NCBI GenBank assembly: GCA_020351875.1
Contig: CP070671.1
Span: 32,011 to 96,010 of the forward strand
Origin: Chromatiales bacterium
Lineage (GTDB): Bacteria > Pseudomonadota > Gammaproteobacteria > Steroidobacterales > GCA-2729495
DNA length: 64,000 bases
Reading direction: 5' to 3'
Shown here: one piece after another, positions 1-9,116 of the stretch
Layout: every line of letters starts with the position of its first letter
Position numbering within the stretch: the stretch's first letter is position 1
Translations under genes and position numbers: made by a program
The notes under the pieces: generated by a model
The model's input: only the letters and a program-made list of their open reading frames with translations
What the model was told of the DNA's origin: nothing
Databases searched by the model: none

Positions 1-486
1 ACCCTGAAGCGGCTGAAGGCGGAAGATGTGTACCTGTCGTCACAGTCTTTCGGCTTCGTGCGCATCTTCGCGGCCCAGGTCCAGGACTCCGAGCGCGGCC
101 GCAAGTCCGCACAGGTGATGGACGGTGTGGACAACCTGATGACCACGGCGAAAAAGCTCAGCATCCCGGTGGCCTTCGGCACGGACGCGTTCGGCTCGCT
201 GCGCGCCTACGAGGCGGCGGTGAAAGAATTCGGCTATCGGCTGCGCTGGTTCGACTCGCTGGAGATTCTCAAACAGGCCACGAGCCACAACGCCAAACTG
301 CTCGCACTCACCGGGCCGAGGAACCCCTACCCGGATGGCCCCCTCGGTGTCATCCAGCCGGGCGCCTATGCAGACCTGCTGATCGTGAACGGCGACCCGC
401 TGACCGACGTGCGCGTGCTGGAAGACTACGAGAACAACATCCGGCTGATCATGAAAGACGGCCAGGTGTACAAGAACACGCTCTAG
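1..486 (+). CDS. Amidohydrolase family protein, C-terminal part (cut by window edge)
   Basis: The reading frame is open from base 1, so the N-terminus lies outside the window; only about 161 residues are seen. The segment carries late-barrel and tail signatures of imidazolonepropionase-like metal-dependent amidohydrolases: 'FGTDAFG' (the Asp is a likely metal or catalytic ligand), a helix with 'ATSHNAKLLAL', then 'LGVIQPGAYADLLIVNGDPL' and a short beta tail ending 'MKDGQVYKN'. Family members hydrolyse cyclic amides, dipeptides or related bonds. The substrate cannot be told from this part. The metal-binding HxH motif would lie upstream and is not visible. Confidence 0.85.
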   Translation, partial: TLKRLKAEDVYLSSQSFGFVRIFAAQVQDSERGRKSAQVMDGVDNLMTTAKKLSIPVAFGTDAFGSLRAYEAAVKEFGYRLRWFDSLEILKQATSHNAKLLALTGPRNPYPDGPLGVIQPGAYADLLIVNGDPLTDVRVLEDYENNIRLIMKDGQVYKNTL

Positions 487-510
487 TCGCGGCGCGTCAA
501 CGGTGGCGGG

Positions 511-3087
511 CTAGTTGCAGTTCGCCAGCCCGTTGATCCACGCGTTGATCAGGTTCAGCCCGGCGGTATCTATCTCGTGGGAGCCCAGCGGCGGCATGCC
601 GTTGATATCGCGCACGTTCATGCGCGCGGGCAACACGGAGTTGGCCGCATTGCCCGGCGCGATGATCCGCGCGTTGGGCCCGATGCCCAGATCGCCCGCG
701 TTCGGCACCACGTCGCAGGCGTTGGTATTCGCCAGCGCGGTGTCATAGCGGAAGTCCAGGTTGGTCGGCGTTGGCCCGCCCGGACGGTGGCACTGTGCAC
801 AGTTGGTGTGCAGGTAAGCCCGGGCGCGGTCCGTCAGCGACTCGTTGCCATCGGCCGGGTCGGCCAGAGCCGGCAGTGATGACACCGGTGCCGGCAGCGG
901 GTTGGTGAACATCATGATGTGTTCCAGGGTCTCCAGCTGGTTGGCGGTGATGCCGGTGCTCGGGTAGGTCAGGTCGCCGTTCAGCTGCGCCACTTCGGGC
1001 CCGAGACTGAAGCCTGCCGCGCTGGTGTGGCACTGCATGCACTCGCCTTCGCTGGGATAGATCCAGATCTGGCCACCGACGTCGCGAAGCTTGCCGCCCC
1101 TGACCCGGGTCGCCACCGTTTCCGTGTTGTTCCACTCGTAGGTGTACCCGGCCCAGATACCGTCCGGGTGGCGCATCAGCAGGCGGGTTTCGATCAGCTG
1201 CCCGCCGAGCTCGAAACTCTTCATGATCACCGTGCCGCTGGGGAACACGAAGTCGCCGCTGCCGTCGATGTTGATGGTGGTGCCGTCCGGCAGACCCATC
1301 CACCGGCCCTTCGCTGCCCCGTCCGACCAGAACGGGGCATTGACGGTGTAGGGCACCAGGCCGGAGGCCGGTTGCGTGGGATCGTTCGTATCCACGCAGC
1401 CGGTGGCCTCGAGATCGTCCGGGATGGTGTCCGGCGTGCCGCCACCGCCGGCAACCAGTCGGCGGATGCGGTTGTTGGAGAAATCGGCGAAGTACAGCTC
1501 GTCGTCTTCGCCCAGCGCAAAGGCGGAAATGTTGTACGGCGTGTCGATCAGCAACTCGTTCGTATAGCCACCGAACCCGTCATCCTGCAGCGCCCAGATG
1601 CGGCCGGAACTGAAGTCAGCGAACACGTAGCGGCCGGTCAAACCGGGAATGACAGTGCCCCTGTACACGTAGCCGCCGGTGATGGAGTTATTGCCGCTGC
1701 CATGCGGGTACTCGCTGACCGGGTCGATCAGCCCGCCCGCCGGGCAACCGTTCAGCTCGAAGTTATTCGCGCCCTCGCGGCAGTCCCAGCCGTAGTTACC
1801 GCCACGCTCGATGATGTCGACCTCTTCCCATGCGCCCTGGCCCACGTCGCCGAGCCACAGCTGCCCGGTGGGTTCGTCGAAACCCCACCGCCACGGGTTA
1901 CGCAGGCCCCACGCATAGATCTCCGGACAGTCGTCGCCGTTGTTCTAAGTCGGGCCGCACTTCGCGTTGCCGGCAAAGGGATTGTCGGCCGGCACCTGGT
2001 AGCCGGGCACCGGGAACGCCACGCCGAGCACGTCGATGCGCAGCATCGAACCCAGCAGGTTCGTGGTGTTCTGGCCGGTCTCGTTCGGGTCACCACCACC
2101 ACCGCCGTCACCGAGGCCGAAGTACAGGTAGCCGTCGTCCGGACCAAAGGCGATGTCGCCGCCGTTATGATTGCCGGCGAACTGGTCCACGGTCAGCAAC
2201 ACCTGTTCGGTGACATTGGTAGGTGCCGTGGTGTTATTGAGAATGAACCGGGACACGTGCGACGCACCGTCGCCGGCCCGCGTATAAGACAGGTAGATCT
2301 CCGGAGTTGCCGGGAAGTTCGGATGAAAAGCCATCCCGAGCAGGCCCCGCTCACCGCCGCTGAGCACGGACGACGTAATGTCGACATAGGTGCTGGGTGC
2401 GGCGGGATTGGCAACGTCAAACACTCGCACCACGCCAGACCGCTCGACCACGAACCAGCGCGAACCATCGCCCGGGGCCTGCAGAATCTTGGTGATGGAG
2501 CTGAAACCCGGCGACGCGGGGAATGGATCTTCCGTCCCGACGCTGGCCCCGGCCGTGGGCCGCGGTGGCGCCAGGCACGTGGTGTTGCTGGGCCGCTGCG
2601 ACAAGCCGACCGGGACGCTGGCATCGTCGTCGAAAATCGTGCCGAGCCCGGTGCCGTCAGCCAGGTTTGCGTTGCCACTGAGGTTCGACAAGACCACCGT
2701 CAGCGTCTCGTCGTTCTCTTCGTCGGTGTCACCGACAACCGGCACCGTCATCGTCTGGCTGGTTACGCCGGCGACAAAGGTCAGCGTGCCGTTGGCGGCA
2801 ACGTAGTCCGTCCCCTCGACCGCACTGCCCGCGTTCGTGGCGTAATCGACCGTGATCGTATCCGCATCAGCCGCGGACAGGGTCACCGTGAAATCCAGGT
2901 TCGCCTGCCCGGCATCGCCCTCGGCAACGCTCGCGTCCGTGATGCTGACGTTCACGGGCCCGGGGGGATTCTGGTTCACGGCACCGCCGCCACCACCACC
3001 GCCGCCGCCCGAACACGCGGCCGCAAGCAGCGCAGTGGCCACTGCGGCACCAATCCGGACAAGTTTAACGACGTTTCTCTTCGACAT
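511..3087 (-). pseudogene. Lipoprotein PQQ-type sugar dehydrogenase fused to a diheme cytochrome c, interrupted by an in-frame TAG
   Basis: Two open segments (3087-1948 and 1944-511) lie in one frame and are separated only by a TAG at 1945-1947, codon 381 of about 858. Start at 3087 gives an N-terminus MSKRNVVKLVR, a hydrophobic stretch and lipobox-like 'LAAACSG', then a nine-Gly linker. A Calx-beta-like domain follows ('VAEGDAGQANLDF', 'TDEENDETL'), then a soluble glucose/aldose dehydrogenase propeller; just after the stop comes the conserved 'EIYAWGLRNPWRWGFD...LWLGDVGQ'. The C-terminal third has two CxxCH hemes (CMQCH near codon 683, CAQCH near 763) and resembles the SO2930/HNE_0200 diheme family. 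Likely role: periplasmic oxidation of a sugar or alcohol with internal electron transfer. The stop may be a true nonsense mutation, readthrough, or a sequencing error. Confidence 0.8.
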
Positions 3088-3263
3088 CCGTGTCCCGCGA
3101 ACGCGCACCCGCGAAATAATTGTTACACACCCGATCGGGCAAAATGCGACCCACATCACCGTTGGCGGTGCAGGCCATCGCTTTGCGGTGCGGCGACAGA
3201 GCTTAAGTCACATGCATAGGGCAAGCCAAGTGCAACTTCCAACCTGCCGGGCCGGGTTCGGGC

Positions 3264-3536
3264 TCATGAGTCGCAGACTTCGACGGTAGCCAGGCCACCA
3301 CGCCGCTCGTTGCGCAGCTCGTGCCACTTCGACTGGGCGTGACCCTCGGCCTTGATGCCAGGACTCGACCTGCCGCCGGCGCCATCCTTCAGCCGCCGCC
3401 AGGTGCCGCGAACCCCTTCGACCCGGAGCTCGATGCGCTCACCTTCCCGCATCTCGCGGATGCGCTGCTGCAAAGCCGCGTTGCCGTGTATGTCCTCGAG
3501 CCACAGGGCGTGGTCGCGAACCTGGACGAAACTCAT
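3264..3536 (-). CDS. Small hypothetical protein, 90 aa, downstream of the PrnB-like gene
   Basis: Starts 25 bases after the PrnB-like gene on the same strand, with AAGAGG shortly before its ATG, so co-transcription is likely. The protein is soluble, charged and without membrane segments. It begins MSFVQVRDHALWLEDIHGN, then 'EMREGERIELRVEGVRGTWRRLKDG' and 'GIKAEGHAQSKWHELRNERRG'. The middle looks like a short beta-barrel-type segment. I do not recognise a family. Its position suggests an accessory role to the upstream enzyme, which is inference. Confidence 0.6.
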   Translation of the reverse strand: MSFVQVRDHALWLEDIHGNAALQQRIREMREGERIELRVEGVRGTWRRLKDGAGGRSSPGIKAEGHAQSKWHELRNERRGGLATVEVCDS

Positions 3537-3561
3537 GGGCCTGGCCTCTTGCTGTGTGCTG

Positions 3562-4749
3562 CTAGTCTTCGGGTAGATTCAGCGCGGCGCGGAGCCTTTG
3601 CAGATCGGGGTAACGCGTGGGGATATCGTCGCGATCTGCCGCCAGCCTGAGATCCCGGAGTTTCAACAGCGCATCCATCAGCACGTGCAGCGGCGGACCG
3701 CTGGCAGTCAGTCCCTGCATTCGCTCCGGCGGCAGTTCCTCGGCGGGCCGTTCGATGAACTTGCCGACCAGCGCATTGTGATGACTGGTCGCGGTGCGCC
3801 CGTGGGCCTCACAGACCTCGAGAAACATCCTGCCGTTTTGCTGGAACCAGTCGCGCGACGCCGAGCCATCGATGCACTCCAGCAGATCATCGAGCAGGCT
3901 CTGCCGGCGCATCACGTCCCGCAGCATGTTCTGATCTTCCGGCATCATGAACAGGAATTTGTCCACTAGTAACTGGGAGTAGGAGGGGTTGTCGGCGCGG
4001 CACAGGCCCAGCAGCAGGTCGATGGTGTTGATGCCGGCAAAGTCGCCCGCGTTCGCGCCGCGATACACGTGCTGGCCGACACGGTAAGGTTTGTAATAAG
4101 GCCGCACGCAGTAGAAAAACCGATCCGTGTCGAGCTTGGCAAACAGCAGCTCGTTGGATGCGACGACGTCTTCCAGCGCATCTTTCGCCGTCTTGAACAG
4201 CGCGTAAGCCACGGGATGGGAAATGCCGAGGGGCAGAATCCTCACCAGGGCATCGGCCGCCCGCTTGTAGGCCAGCACGCCCTGCGTGTTGTACTCGAGA
4301 AACACGTACTCCGCTTTCAGTGACGTGAAGCTCTTGTATTCGCCGTCGATGGCGGGGTTGTGGGTGGCGAGGTGGCTGGTGGCAAAGCGCGGCGCTACAC
4401 CCAGGGACGCGCCGATATGCATGGCCAGTGCCGACGCTTCTTTCAGCGGCGACGTGCGTTCGCGGTCGGGATTGGTGATCTCGTGCCGACGGCAGGCCCC
4501 CATGTACAGGCCAACATTACCGAGCAGGTCGAAGGCGCTTTCGTAACCCTCGTCGGTATTGCCTTCGGCCAGCAGCCGAACCACGTGTTCACGCCCCTCG
4601 TCGACGAGCTGCTGCTTCAGCTCGGCGCCCGTATCTTCCACGGCCGCCCGCTGCTCCTGGGCAAAATAGAGTTCTTCCAGCTCGGTGTTCAGGTCCCGGA
4701 AGCGGGTCCGGATCCATTGATCGAAAGCCGCGGCGTTTGAAGTCACCAT
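3562..4749 (-). CDS. PrnB-like (DUF1864) heme dioxygenase-superfamily protein
   Basis: 395 aa from ATG 4749, chosen because AGGAG sits 6-7 bases upstream; a longer frame to 4833 has no such site. Family-type stretches are 'DGEYKSFTSLKAEYVFLEYN' and 'YRGANAGDFAGINTIDLLLG', which I associate with monodechloroaminopyrrolnitrin synthase PrnB and its DUF1864 relatives in the tryptophan/indoleamine dioxygenase superfamily. PrnB rearranges 7-chlorotryptophan in pyrrolnitrin synthesis and binds heme. A 'SHHNALVGKF' segment near residue 320 is a plausible heme-His region by position. No halogenase or other pyrrolnitrin gene is nearby, so the real substrate is probably an unhalogenated indole or amino acid, or something else. 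Confidence 0.7.
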   Translation of the reverse strand: MVTSNAAAFDQWIRTRFRDLNTELEELYFAQEQRAAVEDTGAELKQQLVDEGREHVVRLLAEGNTDEGYESAFDLLGNVGLYMGACRRHEITNPDRERTSPLKEASALAMHIGASLGVAPRFATSHLATHNPAIDGEYKSFTSLKAEYVFLEYNTQGVLAYKRAADALVRILPLGISHPVAYALFKTAKDALEDVVASNELLFAKLDTDRFFYCVRPYYKPYRVGQHVYRGANAGDFAGINTIDLLLGLCRADNPSYSQLLVDKFLFMMPEDQNMLRDVMRRQSLLDDLLECIDGSASRDWFQQNGRMFLEVCEAHGRTATSHHNALVGKFIERPAEELPPERMQGLTASGPPLHVLMDALLKLRDLRLAADRDDIPTRYPDLQRLRAALNLPED

Positions 4750-4854
4750 GTCCAACTCCTGTTCAGACAGTAGTGTTGCGCCGAAACCGGCTGGAAGGCA
4801 AGAAATGCTCGAGCAGGCTGCAGCGCAGCCCAACCGACCGCAATGATCTATGCC

Positions 4855-5049
4855 CTAGGCGGCGGGCCGAACCAGCCGGCGAACCATCCGCACACAGGCG
4901 GAATTCATGTATTGGATAGTGCCGTCTACCGAAACGAGACAATAGCCATCCTGCATACGCTCGAGCACGTATGCCATAGACTGAGTGGCCCGCGGCTGCC
5001 GGTAGCTGTCGCTCGCGCTCACTCCGCGAGTTTCTCCCGAATTGTCCAT
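4855..5049 (-). pseudogene. Short PAS-like fragment, possible gene remnant
   Basis: 64 codons from ATG 5049 with no clear ribosome site. Residues about 25-55 ('MAYVLERMQDGYCLVSVDG', 'TIQYMNSACVRMV') look like the opening of a PAS sensor domain, which then stops at TAG 4855. A PAS domain needs about 100 residues, so this is at best the first half. It may be a truncated regulator gene. It could also be a chance open frame. Confidence 0.3.
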
Positions 5050-5140
5050 TGCTTAGCTTAACATTGCACAGTGAAATACCGATCGAGTGATGGCTGCGAG
5101 CAGTCCTGTCACCAATGGCTGGTAAACAACGGAGGACGCC

Positions 5141-7606
5141 CTGAAAAAATTGCTGATTTCGCTGTTCGTTCTGTGTGCCGTGCTCGTTGCAATGCTGGGT
5201 ATTCTCGCGGTAATCATCGAAGCCAGGTTCAGGCCCGGGGAGCCCGTCGCGATTGCGGTGCCGGCGGAGGCCGGCTACCTGCGAGGCCAGGTCAACGAAT
5301 CGACGGGATGGATTCCGTTCATGCTGCCGGGCATTGCGAACGCGGAGGTTTCACTGAGCCCCGGCGAGGACCGCGCCGTCAGCGACCAGGACGGCGCGTT
5401 TGCAATCGCGGATATCGTGCCGGGCGTTTATTCGGTCACGCTGGCTGCCGACGGTTTCGAAAGCGCAGTGATCGAAGGCGTGGCGATTGGCGGCGGTGTC
5501 GTCACGGCCCTGCCGGACGAGGCCCTGTTTCCCGCGATCAAGGGTCCACCGATCGCGCGGCTGAAGCTCGGCAGCCCGGCGCCTTTCGGCAAGCCGCCCC
5601 AATCCTGGCCCTACCTGACCACCGTGTACCTGGATGCGACGGACAGTGAGAACATCTCGCGAGACGGCATTCGTTTCGAATTCCGCGATGATGACGGCAA
5701 GCTGCTGACCGAGCCGCACTCGGACAACGACGAACCGCTGCAACCCGAAAAATCTCCAGTTCCGGGCGCGTCGCCCGCACTGTTCCTGTTCGAGCCGCCG
5801 CGCCCGGGCCGGTACACCGCGCGCCTGATCCTGACCAACGAAGCGGCACCGGGCGAGGAAGACGTCGCCGAGGTCACCGTGGACGCGGTCAATACGGCGC
5901 CCCGGGCCTTGCCATTCCTGATCGCCGGGCCACAACCGCCGCGGAAAAGGCCGACGGCGGAGCGGCGGGCATCAAGCGGCCTGAACGTGGTCAGACCAGG
6001 CGAACCGGTCTACCTGTTTGGCCAGGGACTGGACCTGAACCACGCCTCACCGGAGCGCTACAACCCGGGCGGCGTGCAACCCGATCTCTACGGCAAGAAC
6101 CAGGACCACCTGCAGCGGCAGTTCGGCTTCACGTGGCAGCTGTTTTACATCGACCCGGACAGCGGAGACCGGATTACCGCGCAGGATCTGCTGCGTGGCC
6201 AGGACGGCACACCCGTGGCTGACGGTCAACTGGTCCACTTCACACCGGAACGCGCCGGCCGCTACGAGGCCGTACTGGCCGTCAGCGACAATGACCCTTA
6301 CGGGCCACTGATCAGTGACGCGGCATCTTTGTCAGTGCTGGTTGTCGACGACGACTCGGCTCACGACGGCACCGCATGTGCCGCCTGCCACCAGGCGCAG
6401 GTAGGCAACTATGAGCTCACCGCCCACGAGCAGGCGGGCGTGGGATGTGAGCGTTGCCACGGGCCGGCCGCGGCGCACCTCGCGATAGACGAAGGCGCAG
6501 AGAATGACCTGGATGCGAAGCGCGCGACCCAGGCCGTGAACCTGGAGTCCGGCGTGTGCGGCCAATGCCATGCCGAGTACGGTGAATGGGAGAAATCGCG
6601 TCACGCGGACGGCATGCCCTTTGGCCACCTGGAAATCGCCCGCCCGCTACTCGTGCAATGTTCCAAGTGCCACTATGCGCGAACCTTCGCAGCGACCGTG
6701 TCCATGGCTGCAGACACTGGCGTGGCGTTCCACGACGTGGAATACAAGATGCGGGCGGGTGGCATCGGCCCGCTGATGCCTGACCTGTCGAAGGTGCCGG
6801 CCGCCGGTGAGACCGCGATCTCCTGCGTGGCCTGCCACAACCCGCACGAAGCTGTGGCCGGCGAGTCGGTCGGGCTGCGCACCGGCGACGCCGGCGCATT
6901 GTGCCAGACCTGTCACGAAGAGAAGTGGCAGAACGCCATCCTGGAAGCCACCGCGGGTACCGTGCGCAACGGCTACGAATATCCGGGCGAGGACTACTCG
7001 TTCAGGAACCCGCACAACACGCCGGCCAAGTGCGTGCTGTGTCACCTGGGCGACCGGAATAGTGCCGTGGATGCGAACGGGGTGCGCGCGGTCGGCGGCC
7101 ATACGCTGCGCATGCGCGACGCAGGACCTGACGGGCGCCTCGGCGGCCTTGGCCCGAGCCCGGCGGATCCGCAAAGCGACAGGGCCGGGGACACGACCGA
7201 CGATATCCTGCACATCGAGCCTTGCCTCGGCTGCCACAGGGATATCGACGGCTTCGACCGGAACGGCGCGCAACGCGAGATACACGCGAGATGGACCCGG
7301 CTCGGCGAATTATTGAAAACCGCCAACAACGGCACGTTGCCCGGCTTTCGTCCCGGCGATAAGTGCGCCACCTGCCATCGCGGCGGCACCGTACCCTTCG
7401 AGGACGACCCGGCGCTCGTGCTCGAGAATGCTTACACGAACTACAAGCTGGTCATGAACGACCGCTCGTGGGGAATCCACAACCCGCAATACATGCGAAA
7501 ACTGCTGGCCGATTCCCTGGCAGCCGTCGAAGCCTATCTTTTGGCTCACGGGCAACGGGTACCTGGCGCCACTGAAATTACGGCAACAACGGTCTCGGAT
7601 CGCTAG
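5141..7606 (+). CDS. Nine-heme cytochrome c with N-terminal carboxypeptidase-regulatory-like and PKD-like domains
   Basis: About 821 aa. GGAGGA at 5131-5136 is 4 bases before CTG 5141, which would give M-K-K-L-L-I-S-L-F, a normal signal/anchor n-region; the next in-frame candidate, TTG 5150, is 13 bases from the site and loses both lysines. After the membrane segment come a carboxypeptidase-regulatory-like beta fold (about 40-115, 'SDQDGAFAIADIVPGVYSV') and Ig/PKD-like sequence. Nine CxxCH motifs follow between residues 413 and 746 (CAACH, CERCH, CGQCH, CSKCH, CVACH, CQTCH, CVLCH, CLGCH, CATCH). The end, 'SWGIHNPQYMRKLLADS', is typical of cytochrome c554/decaheme relatives. Likely periplasmic electron transfer; its redox partner is not in view. 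Confidence 0.85.
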   Translation: MKKLLISLFVLCAVLVAMLGILAVIIEARFRPGEPVAIAVPAEAGYLRGQVNESTGWIPFMLPGIANAEVSLSPGEDRAVSDQDGAFAIADIVPGVYSVTLAADGFESAVIEGVAIGGGVVTALPDEALFPAIKGPPIARLKLGSPAPFGKPPQSWPYLTTVYLDATDSENISRDGIRFEFRDDDGKLLTEPHSDNDEPLQPEKSPVPGASPALFLFEPPRPGRYTARLILTNEAAPGEEDVAEVTVDAVNTAPRALPFLIAGPQPPRKRPTAERRASSGLNVVRPGEPVYLFGQGLDLNHASPERYNPGGVQPDLYGKNQDHLQRQFGFTWQLFYIDPDSGDRITAQDLLRGQDGTPVADGQLVHFTPERAGRYEAVLAVSDNDPYGPLISDAASLSVLVVDDDSAHDGTACAACHQAQVGNYELTAHEQAGVGCERCHGPAAAHLAIDEGAENDLDAKRATQAVNLESGVCGQCHAEYGEWEKSRHADGMPFGHLEIARPLLVQCSKCHYARTFAATVSMAADTGVAFHDVEYKMRAGGIGPLMPDLSKVPAAGETAISCVACHNPHEAVAGESVGLRTGDAGALCQTCHEEKWQNAILEATAGTVRNGYEYPGEDYSFRNPHNTPAKCVLCHLGDRNSAVDANGVRAVGGHTLRMRDAGPDGRLGGLGPSPADPQSDRAGDTTDDILHIEPCLGCHRDIDGFDRNGAQREIHARWTRLGELLKTANNGTLPGFRPGDKCATCHRGGTVPFEDDPALVLENAYTNYKLVMNDRSWGIHNPQYMRKLLADSLAAVEAYLLAHGQRVPGATEITATTVSDR

Positions 7607-7670
7607 CGCCCTCTATTTGAGACAATGCTGCTCGGCCTCAGGCGGCCCGTCACAGCACCAAGGCATGCAG

Positions 7671-8909
7671 ATGAGCGCTCCGTCCTTCGATATCATCGTA
7701 TTCGGTGCCACGAGTTTCGTCGGCCAGATTCTGGCCCGTTACCTGGTGGAGACCTACCCCGAAGCTGGTGACCTCGCGTGGGCGGCCGCCGGTCGCTCGG
7801 CAGCGAAACTGGAAGAACTAAGATCCTCCCTGGGATCCGCAGCGACGGAGTTACCGCTGATCGTAGCCGATGCCCACGATCAGGCGGCACTGACCCGGCT
7901 GTGTGAACAGGCGGCCGTGGTGGTCTCCACCGTCGGGCCTTACGACCTGTATGGCGACACACTGGTCAAGGTTTGCGCAGAAACCGGCACGGATTACTGC
8001 GACCTCACCGGCGAGGTGCGGTGGATGCGACGCATGCTCCAGGCCCACGAACAGACCGCGCAGGATTCCGGCGCGAGGATCGTGCACGCGTGCGGATTCG
8101 ACTCGTTGCCGTCGGACATGGGTGTGGCCTTTCTGCAGCAGCAGGCAATGCAACACTTCGGTGAATACTGCAGCCAGGTGCACATGCGCGTGGTGGCGGC
8201 ATCGGGTGCCTTTTCCGGCGGCACCATCGCCACGCTGCTGAACGAGTCGAAGGCACTGGCGGAGAACCCGGCGCTGATCCGCGAATTGCGCAATCCCTAC
8301 GCCCTCTGCCCGCCCGGCTACAGCAACCCCACGCGCCAGCACCGTATCACTTCAGCGGAGTTCGACCACGAACTGGGTAAATGGATCACGCCGTTCGTGA
8401 TGGCCGCGGTGAACGAGCCCGTCGTGCTGCGTTCCCACGCACTGCTCGGCAACCCGTACGGCGAGCATTTCACATACAACGAAGCGGCGGTGACCGGGCG
8501 GGGCATCAGCGGGCGGATGAAAGCCACCGGCATGTCGGCCTTCGGCAAGCTATTCCTCGGCGCGACCACGAATCGCACGCTGCGGGGGCTGCTGCAGCGG
8601 CACGTGCTGCCGGCGCCCGGCGAAGGACCCGACGAAGACGCGCAGCGCAGGGGATTCTTTGTCCTGAAGTTCCTGGGCCGCACGGACAGCGGTCGCTCAT
8701 TGCAAACCAAGGTCACGGGTGACCGCGACCCCGGTTACGGATCCACGGCGAAGATGCTTGGCCAATGCGCAGTATCCCTGGCGCACGACATTACCGAGGC
8801 GGAGAGACCGGGCGGCTTCTGGACCCCGGCAACGATCTTTGATGATCGCCTGGTCGAACGCCTGCGCGGGCTCGCGGGAATGAGCTTCGAGCTGACGGCC
8901 TCCGACTGA
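7671..8909 (+). CDS. Saccharopine dehydrogenase NADP-binding-like oxidoreductase (trans-acting enoyl reductase type)
   Basis: About 412 aa. ATG 7671 is preferred: AAGG lies about 8 bases upstream, and the protein then opens directly with the Rossmann strand 'FDIIVFGATSFVGQILARYL'. Further family marks are 'VVVSTVGPYDLYG' and 'CDLTGEVRWMRRML', 'HACGFDSLPSDMGV' near residue 140, and a C-terminal 'GYGSTAKMLGQCAVSLAHD'. Relatives include mycobacterial trans-acting enoyl reductases and eukaryotic SCCPDH; none is likely to make lysine here. Substrate unknown, perhaps an acyl chain. Confidence 0.85.
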   Translation: MSAPSFDIIVFGATSFVGQILARYLVETYPEAGDLAWAAAGRSAAKLEELRSSLGSAATELPLIVADAHDQAALTRLCEQAAVVVSTVGPYDLYGDTLVKVCAETGTDYCDLTGEVRWMRRMLQAHEQTAQDSGARIVHACGFDSLPSDMGVAFLQQQAMQHFGEYCSQVHMRVVAASGAFSGGTIATLLNESKALAENPALIRELRNPYALCPPGYSNPTRQHRITSAEFDHELGKWITPFVMAAVNEPVVLRSHALLGNPYGEHFTYNEAAVTGRGISGRMKATGMSAFGKLFLGATTNRTLRGLLQRHVLPAPGEGPDEDAQRRGFFVLKFLGRTDSGRSLQTKVTGDRDPGYGSTAKMLGQCAVSLAHDITEAERPGGFWTPATIFDDRLVERLRGLAGMSFELTASD

Positions 8910-9069
8910 ACCCGGGCAGGCGAGCCAGTCGACCAGTCCCACCCGCCGGCCGCCCGAAATGGTTTTACATAATAGGGCGCCAGTCGAGGGGACAGGCCTG
9001 ACTCACGAGGCCGACGCGACCCAATTGCTTAAATAGATCAACGGCATACGTGTGACTCCCTCTGAATGG

Positions 9070-9098
9070 ACTTACTTGCTTGTTACAAACAAGTAAGT
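9070..9098. promoter_or_regulatory. Palindromic TetR-type operator
   Basis: Two 14-base arms (ACTTACTTGCTTGT and ACAAACAAGTAAGT) flank a single T and match at 13 of 14 positions as an inverted repeat. It lies 19 bases before the TetR gene start and overlaps the predicted -35 and spacer of its promoter, so binding there would block transcription. Autoregulation by the adjacent TetR protein is inferred. Confidence 0.75.
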
Positions 9099-9108
9099 AA
9101 GCTATGCT
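9080..9108 (+). promoter_or_regulatory. Predicted sigma70-type promoter of the tetR-icmF operon
   Basis: TTGTTA at 9080-9085 and TATGCT at 9103-9108 are spaced by 17 bases, each matching 4 of 6 consensus positions. Transcription would start at about 9114-9117, at or next to the ATG at 9117, which has no Shine-Dalgarno sequence. A leaderless mRNA is therefore likely for the first gene. Confidence 0.5.
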
Positions 9109-9116
9109 CCCCGGCG

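Noticed and set aside
919-3219. 766-codon plus-strand open frame
   Set aside because: Antisense to the PQQ dehydrogenase gene, low-complexity Arg/Val-rich product, no ribosome site; a shadow of high GC.
3562-4749. Reading the PrnB-like gene as part of a pyrrolnitrin cluster
   Set aside because: No halogenase, PrnC or PrnD-like gene in the surroundings.
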